From Oxytricha trifallax (taxonomy: Eukaryota; Ciliophora; Spirotrichea; Sporadotrichida; Oxytrichidae), in contig ARYC01017303.1 in NCBI GenBank assembly GCA_000711775.1, positions 1 to 64,000 of the forward strand: a stretch of DNA of 64,000 nucleotides. The letters are read 5' to 3'. Both the position numbers and the translations under genes were made by a program. The notes beneath the pieces are model-generated. The model saw only the letters and a list, made by a program, of their open reading frames with translations. It made no database searches and had not been told where the DNA came from. This document shows positions 58,561 through 64,000 of the stretch, in pieces. Numbering within the stretch: position 1 is the first letter of the stretch; the number at the start of each line of letters is the position of its first letter.

Positions 58561-59623
58561 TCACAAAAGCGAGTCGAAGTATTTAATGATATCTTAAGCC
58601 ATCTCTCTTGCATAATCGTTATCAACAGTGATCGTAGTATGATCAGCTTCCTCGTATCTCACAAGTTTATTCTTGCAATTGTACATTCTTTTATAGACCT
58701 CATCAATGGCTGTATTGCTGATAACATTGTCTTTTCCTGCTATTATGAAAAGTGTAGGTATTTTAGCTTAATTTTGATTCAAAATTTGCTTGGCTTTCTC
58801 ATGTTCTTTCAGGAATATGAGGAGGGTACGAGATTTTGCTTATGTGACTAAGTTTGTATCAGTAAAGTAATGTTTATATTTCTGGTAATAGTCAGATTTC
58901 TCCATGTCTGGCTTGAGTGAGGAAGAGGAGAATTCTTTTCTGGGGTAGATATAGTCTAAAGTTTTGAAAACCCAAGCATTTTTCTCTATTGAATTACCAT
59001 ATTCGCCGAAAAAGGGTACACATAGTGCCATCCCACGGAACATAGACGGCAATTCAGAGCTCAAATTGAAGCTTAAAAGGCCTCCAAATGATTTCCCAAG
59101 TAGAAATAGCGGAGTTTTCTATAAGTTAATGTTAAATTTCTAGATTGTTGTGAAAATGAACAACCACAAATCAGAGTAGATAAGCTCTTAACTTTCAAGC
59201 CAAGCACGTTCTCCTTCACTTTTACCGAAACCTCGTTAATCAAGACCGAAGCATTCGTAGCCCGCAGCTGCTAGATGTTTGAACATATAAGAAATTCTTT
59301 CGCAGTAACCTCCATAACCATGAATGTAAAAGACAACTGCTTTCTTTTCACATTATTGGACATTTAGAATCAGTTTGTATCAAATTAAATCAAACTTTAT
59401 AGGGATAATAAATTTTTAATTTGATGGAATTAGTGCAATACTGTGTGTCTACTGGGTGTCGGTAGGTAATAAGTTTAATTTCTTTGCCATGTTACTGTAC
59501 TCGTAACCCCAATACATCCTTTTCTGGCCACTCCTCGTAGTAATAGGAATCATGACCCTTGGGTAATAAAGAAGTGGTTTAAGGAGTGTTTTCTATACTC
59601 TCACTGTTCCTTTTACTGTTCAT
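58561..59623 (-). CDS. Monoacylglycerol-lipase-like alpha/beta hydrolase
   Basis: ATG at 59623-59621 starts MNSKRNSESIENTPQTTSLL. The fold motifs are present: oxyanion segment FYIHGYGGYCERISYMFKHL, GLDQRGFGKSEGER, the nucleophile elbow LLGKSFGG (family consensus GHSMGG, here Lys replaces His), the acid loop IIAGKDNVIS and the catalytic His in EADHTTITVD. The stop is TGA 58561-58563. Monoacylglycerol lipases and lysophospholipases share this plan and cleave acyl esters at membranes. One IES or intron lies near 59350-59440, before NVQQCEKKAVVFY. The length of about 320 residues is normal. Confidence 0.85.
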
Positions 59624-59925
59624 TTAATTTATTGTTAAATTAATATTTTGAAATAATAATCTATTACTTATTTATATAGTATTTATTTTTAAATATATAT
59701 CTAAATTTAATCAGTCAAGTAAAAATAATTACATTAATTATATTTGTTATACGCTACTAGATCTATTAATTGTTAATAATTTCTATTTTAAACCCTTATA
59801 TCACTTAGAGTAAAAATAAATGTTAAAATATAAGTTTCCTATTCTTATTTTAAATAAAGAATAAGATAATTTAATCTATATATATTTTATTTCCATCTTC
59901 GTAAAAACCTAGAATGTCTTTGTTT
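59624..59925. other. AT-rich spacer
   Basis: About 300 bases between two minus-strand genes, with no coding block. Confidence 0.55.
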
Positions 59926-60615
59926 TCATAAACCATGTTTATCAGGTGTATTGGTCTTAAGCTCCCTATCAAAACTATCCTCTCTAGTAATACTACTGCT
60001 ACTCTCTTCGCTCCTATTTACTCTATCGCTTCTGTCATTTAACCTATCCTCTCGCTTTGCTTTCTATAGGAATCTCTCTACTTCCTTCTTTTTTTGCAGT
60101 TCCTCGTACACTTCTCTCTCCATCAACTCCAAATCATCTGATTTCAATCTGTAAGCGATAAGTGAGAAGCAGCCAACGAACCAACCCCCTATTACTATGA
60201 GTGCGAACCACACCTTAAACCTCTGCTTACGGGGGAGCATACGGGGTCCCTTATCGATAGCATAAAGTTGCCTCTCAATTGCTCCTGGGGAAGTCTCTGG
60301 ATGAGCAGAGGCATGAACTTTCTCTCCCTTTAAATTCACACGAGGGATGTCTATGGTCTTCTTTGATTTTTAAGCCTACTACTGCTATTGATTTTTCCCG
60401 AAAAGCTTTTACATCACGCTTACACGGGTCTGCTGATTTTCAAAGGCTTGATCTTACTAAGCTTTCTGCATTTCTTGAGAGGGACCAGACTGATACTTGG
60501 TGTAATCTGGCTTTCCCATTTGAGGGGGTTAAGGGGCTTTGCCCTTCAGGTATACAGGCATTGGTTTCTAAGGGGTTGGTTATTGAGAAGGATCTTTATT
60601 GTGGTTATGTGACAT
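59926..60615 (-). CDS. Single-pass membrane protein, 229 residues
   Basis: An uninterrupted minus-strand frame starts at ATG 60615-60613 (MSHNHNKDPSQQPTPQKPMP) and ends at TGA 59926-59928. The N-terminal 110 residues are Pro/Gln/Lys-rich and use UAA/UAG as Gln. One membrane helix (WFALIVIGGWFVGCFSLIAY) follows a basic patch RMLPRKQRFK, and the C-terminal 70 residues are charged and helical (LELMEREVYEELQKKKEVE). This layout is common in small organelle membrane assembly factors, but I recognise no family. The plus-strand frame at 60279-60629 is a shadow of this gene. Confidence 0.75.
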
Positions 60616-61115
60616 GTTTTAATCTATAATTTATTTATTATAATCACTCAATTTAAGGTAATAGTTATTATTCTAATTTACTTACAACAAATGTTATTAT
60701 TTACCATTTAAAATAGGGATGAATCTATAATTTATTTCAATTTAAAAAATAAGAAATATATTATAGTTTATATTTTATTTATATTCTTTTGAAGAAGATT
60801 ATAAACTTATTTATAATGTAAGATATTTTACATCTTTTTTTAGAAAAATGTTTAATAACTTAATTATTAAATTATAATTAAATTCTCACTTTAATTTATT
60901 TGCTTAAATTTGAGTGAGATCGACTATATATAGGATAGCTTTTATATAAATAAGGTTGAAAAAGAATTTTGAACATTTATTCTATAATCTTTATAGACCA
61001 CAGATAATAACTAAGTTTATTATCTCTCATTTCTACAAATAACTTAATAAGCAATCATTTAAGGTAATTTAAATTAAAATAATAACAAATAGATATTAGA
61101 TTAAATCAAAATAAA
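60616..61115. other. AT-rich spacer
   Basis: 500 bases upstream of two divergent genes. Nothing recognised. Confidence 0.6.
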
Positions 61116-61824
61116 ATGAAAGCATTTATACTTCTTCTTGGATTATCGCTTTTGCTTAATAATTCACTTGAAGTGACATAAACCCCCTATAACACTTTCT
61201 GTTCCCAGTGCATGGGAGTAGGCTACTAATATTGCTCAACAACCTGCCAGACTCAAGGAGACACATGTGGCTCAACTGCCTCCACGAACATTTATTCTAG
61301 TTGTAGTAGCTAGTTAACGTCTGTTACTCCCTGCTAAACTACTACGAATATAGGGGGGTTGTAAACTAAAAGCAATCGAGTTTATTTTGATATAACGTTG
61401 AATTAAGGACAGTGGTGCATGATTCTAATCAATAATGTATTTTTAGAATCATTAAATTGATTCGATTCATTTATGGATATATTGAGTATCTTTATGATTT
61501 CTTACAATAGATGTCATTGTTATAAAAATCCGATTTAAATCTATAATTTACTTTATTTTATAATGAATGTAAAACGGTCTTTCAGCATCTAGTTCATCAG
61601 ACGCCACTGTAAGATGGTACATAAACACAAACACCACTGCAAACGTATGGAAGCGTTCACAATCAAACCGTTCTATTGCAAGTTTCACAGATTCCACGCT
61701 TTACAATTTATAAAATTTCGGGTCTCCTCTCTCAGTAGGAACCACTTAAAATATAGCGATGGGTGGCAGTGATATTATTATATTGGTTAATACAAGGACT
61801 AGTAGTGGCAGTTAAATATTCTCA
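61116..61824 (+). CDS. Secreted Cys-rich protein, part 1 (interrupted by element)
   Basis: ATG 61116 opens a signal peptide (MKAFILLLGLSLLLNNSLEV), followed by a Cys-rich segment TPYNTFCSQCMGVGYQYCST and TCQTQGDTCGSTAST. After an AT-rich break (about 61440-61560, IES) comes ATVRWYINTNTTANVWKRSQ and a repeat-poor beta-like stretch to TSSGSQIFS. A 2-kb element then begins at 61825. The same frame appears to resume after it at 63818 with AYGFDAGVMIQ. No domain is recognised; the signal peptide suggests a cell-surface or secreted product. Confidence 0.65.
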
Positions 61825-62192
61825 ATTATTACTAAAATACATAAGAATAGGAAATTATAGAAATACATATATTTGATTTAGTTTTTTTTATAATTACAAC
61901 TGGCACTAATTAGGAGTATTACTAATTTAAATTTAATCTAGGAAACTTTTAATTCAATTTAATTATAACTAAATTATTAATTATTAAATATATAAATATT
62001 TTGTGTTCAAATATGCAAAGTGTGCAAATATATAATAGTACAACTAGGGTATGGGGTGTGTGCACATATTTCGCATTAATATATATTTATATTTATTTTA
62101 ATTATATAAAATGGAGTTTGAATCAGTTGAATAATTAAATCAATGAATAACTCTTGGTTTAAATAGCAAAGCAAGTTTAGTAATACTAAAAA

Positions 62193-63167
62193 ATGTCAAA
62201 ATCCAAAAAGTATAACTACAGACTTGATTTCTTTATCAAGATCACAGGCCCTGTAAATATGAACATAATCGAAGAAGTACATAAGAAGCTGTAAGCAAAC
62301 TAGCCAATTATCGCCGAAGTCAACGTGTTTGAAGATAAAACTACAAAAAATACATTCTTTCACATAAAGGTGTCGCGAGACTCTGTTGGAATTAACAGAG
62401 AATACTTTAAAATGAAGAAGAGAGGAGGGTGCTAATTATTTCAGAAATTGGGCCTCTAAATGCCAGATATGAGTATTAAAACATCACAAGAGTTCTTCCT
62501 ATTGCAGCAAGGATTGATGCATAAGTACGGGAATGCTTAGGATATGCAATTGGAGTATGGTAAGATAGCGGCAAGAGCAACTCTTGAGGACTTAAAGCAG
62601 ATTCCACAGAAAAGAAACTCAAAATACTACTTGAAAGAATTCACAGCTGAAAACATCGCGAACGGTTCTATGACAATGAAGCAATATCTATACAGGAATT
62701 TGAATGACCCCGATGCCGTCGCTCACATTTGCCAGGAATAATAGAGATTTAGCAATACGCATAAGATATTGAAGCAGATGGGTGTTGTGAATAAAATCGA
62801 AATCTCGACAAGACAGCAACTTGAGGATTTTGTCATTAAAAACAAACATGCATACGACGGGTCTGCCAAATTAACAGATACAGCACTAAAAGAGCTTGGA
62901 TACTATGATGTAGCTGAAGCCCTTTACTAGGTATTAATCAAACGAGAAGACAAAAAGATTCACTGCGTTTGGTTTTACGGGGCGGCTAACACCGGCAAGA
63001 GCACAATTCTAAGAATGATTGATGAAATATTTATCTGCGACGAGCTAGTCATTGGTTAATCTAGGTTTCATGTCTAGGCAAGAACATTGGAAAAGGAGCC
63101 TCAGGTCCTCTTGGTTGACGAGATGAATATTGAGAGATACTTCCACAGGTACAACATCCCGCAATGA
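62193..63167 (+). CDS. Rep-like SF3 helicase, N-terminal part
   Basis: ATG 62193 begins MSKSKKYNYRLDFFIKITGP. The frame has in-frame UAA and UAG, so it is written in the host's code, and reaches TGA at 63165-63167. Walker A GAANTGKST lies at residues 263-271 and Walker B VLLVDEMN near residues 305-312, as in superfamily-3 helicases of Rep/NS1-type proteins. The N-terminal 120 residues may be a worn HUH endonuclease domain: FFHIKVS is a poor match to motif II and has only one His, and no clear catalytic Tyr was assigned. The next frame starts in the overlap ATGA. Confidence 0.75.
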
Positions 63168-63688
63168 AAAAGCTATTGGAAGGCAAAGGGTATGCGGTGG
63201 ACGTCAAGTTTGGGGAGACATCGGTGCAATTCTAAGGCTGTTTCACGATCATCACAACCAACGAGCTCCCGTGGAGTAGAATGACTGCTGAGGAGAGAGA
63301 TTGTTTTGAGAGGAGGTGCATCTTCGTGACTCCAAAGGTGGAGGGGAAGTCAGGCAAGCTCGCCTTTCCTTTCAATGCAGTGTAATTGGCAAACTACCTC
63401 TTTCAGAAATCAGATGATGATACAGTTTCTAGCGAAGATGAACAGAAATAGATGAATCAAAAAGGCCAAGACAAGGAGAGATTGAGCACTAGAGACACCG
63501 CCCGCAGCAGAAGATAAATGAATGAATGCCATTTTATATAATTAAAATAAATATAAATATATATTAATGCGAAATATGTGCACACACCCCATACCCCAGT
63601 TGTACTATTATATATTTGCACACTTTGCACATTTGCACACAAAATATATATATTTAATAATTATTAATTTTGGTCATAATTAAATTGA
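63164..63688 (+). pseudogene. Rep-like SF3 helicase, C-terminal part in shifted frame
   Basis: The frame opens with ATG 63164, overlapping the TGA of the upstream part by ATGA. It encodes MKKLLEGKGYAVDVKFGE and then FTIITTNELPW, which is motif C (sensor Asn) expected next in an SF3 helicase, and RRCIFVTPK with the arginine-finger region. The homology therefore continues without a gap across the frameshift, consistent with loss of one nucleotide, or with programmed slippage or reinitiation. With UAA read as Gln the frame runs on into the right terminal repeat before a TGA. Confidence 0.65.
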
Positions 63689-63817
63689 ATTAAAAGTTTC
63701 CTAGATCAAATTTGAATTAGTAATACTCCTAATTAGTGCCAGTTGTAATTATAAAAAAAACTAAATCAAATATATGTATTTCTATAATTTCCTATTCTTA
63801 TGTATTTTAGTAATAAT

Positions 63818-63901
63818 GCCTATGGATTTGATGCTGGAGTAATGATATAAGTATAACTACTTATAATGGCTGTTTTAAGTTTGTTAATTATATAAATATG
63901 A
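63818..63901 (+). CDS. Secreted Cys-rich protein, part 2 (C-terminus)
   Basis: Just outside the right terminal repeat, AYGFDAGVMIQVQLLIMAVL continues to SLLIIQI and TGA 63899-63901. The hydrophobic tail would be a membrane or GPI-signal-like end for the protein begun at 61116. That the two parts belong together is inferred from frame, strand and composition; the exact joint near 61824/63815 is not proven. Confidence 0.5.
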
Positions 63902-64000
63902 TTTGTTATGAGATTTAAAACATTCAAATTATAATAATAATAATTTAAAATTTAAATATTTTCAAAAAATGAGTAGTTTCAAATCTCAGTAATCAAACAG

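Larger units (their letters stand above)
61825..63817. mobile_element. 2-kb element with 290-bp TIRs encoding an SF3 helicase
   Basis: The left terminal inverted repeat 61825-62114 and right repeat 63529-63817 match with a handful of differences. Between them is one gene reading with ciliate Gln codons. The element sits inside a secreted-protein gene whose frame resumes on the far side, so it must be removed like an IES for that gene to work. No convincing target duplication is visible (at most TA). Long repeats plus a Rep-type SF3 helicase recall linear single-stranded DNA replicons, but no capsid or transposase gene is present. It could be a virus-derived element, a transposon or a satellite. 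Confidence 0.85.

Noticed and set aside
60279..60629. 116-codon plus-strand frame with good-looking composition
   Set aside because: The minus strand carries a complete 229-residue gene here with ciliate Gln codons and a membrane helix; the plus frame is its shadow.
63457..63642. Minus-strand frame in the right terminal repeat
   Set aside because: It lies in the repeat and overlaps the helicase tail; mirrored in the left repeat, no coding signal.
1..64000. TBE (Tc1-like) transposons, CRISPR arrays, rRNA genes
   Set aside because: No transposase, zinc-finger or kinase gene of TBE type, no regular spaced repeats and no rRNA sequence were recognised.

Overview
ORGANISM. The window reads as germline (micronuclear) DNA of a hypotrich/spirotrich ciliate of the Oxytricha-Stylonychia-Tetmemena type. 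It is very AT-rich. In every recognisable gene UAA and UAG read as glutamine and UGA is the stop. Many genes are cut into segments (MDSs) by AT-rich internal eliminated sequences (IESs), with a short direct repeat (pointer) at each cut. Removing everything between two pointer copies restores the reading frame. GT-AG introns also occur. The species is not identified here.

MAIN RESULT. Two genes are scrambled, and their pieces lie 20-27 kb apart. A P4-type ATPase (lipid flippase) has odd segments at 15.8-19.3 kb and even segments at 40.6-41.8 kb, joined in the order A1-B1-A2-B2-A3 by pointers of 18, 15, 12 and 8 bp. An FKBP-TPR immunophilin has its N-terminal part at 46.7-45.4 kb (minus), its middle at 39.7-40.5 kb (plus) and its C-terminus at 19.8-19.6 kb (minus). 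These are joined by inverted pointers of 16 and 13 bp. The two genes share both neighbourhoods, and several other genes sit between their halves.

LAYOUT. 0-1.5 kb acidic protein (-). 1.7 kb tRNA-Sec. 2.3-8.9 kb two tandem Sfi1-like repeat proteins (+), the first containing a 330-bp-arm inverted repeat. 9.0-11.3 kb guanylate-binding protein lacking its P-loop (-). 11.3-11.8 kb MITE with 8-bp target duplication. 12.0 kb Ala-like tRNA with an enlarged anticodon loop. 12.3-13.0 kb Q/N-rich protein (-). 13.1-14.6 kb RCC1-repeat protein (+). 14.9 kb C-terminal fragment (-). 15.8-19.3 kb flippase part A. 19.6 kb FKBP C-terminus. 20.5-24.0 kb two small MDS-split genes around a 636-bp palindrome. 25.1-31.8 kb hypothetical (-), oligoribonuclease-like gene and long coiled-coil protein (+). 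31.9-32.7 kb RAD6-like E2. 33.0-34.0 kb ES1/DJ-1-like protein. 34.0-35.0 kb fold-back repeat. 35.4-37.8 kb Q-rich protein. 39.7-41.8 kb FKBP middle and flippase part B. 41.8-45.4 kb nicolin-like and R3H proteins (-). 45.4-46.7 kb FKBP N-part (-). 47.1-52.1 kb SHIPPO (PGP-repeat) protein (-). 53.2-58.2 kb SHAQKYF MYB and a coiled-coil protein (+). 58.6-60.6 kb monoacylglycerol-lipase-like hydrolase and a single-pass membrane protein (-). 61.1-63.9 kb secreted Cys-rich gene split by a 2-kb element with 290-bp terminal inverted repeats that encodes a ciliate-code SF3 helicase (Rep-like).

HOW IT FITS TOGETHER. Several products suggest ciliary or centrosomal biology: Sfi1-like, SHIPPO and nicolin-like proteins. 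The striking biology is the DNA itself. Working flippase and immunophilin genes exist only after programmed excision, inversion and re-ordering, which in hypotrichs is guided by maternal RNA. All coordinates of MDS ends are read by eye, and ends without a clear pointer are approximate.
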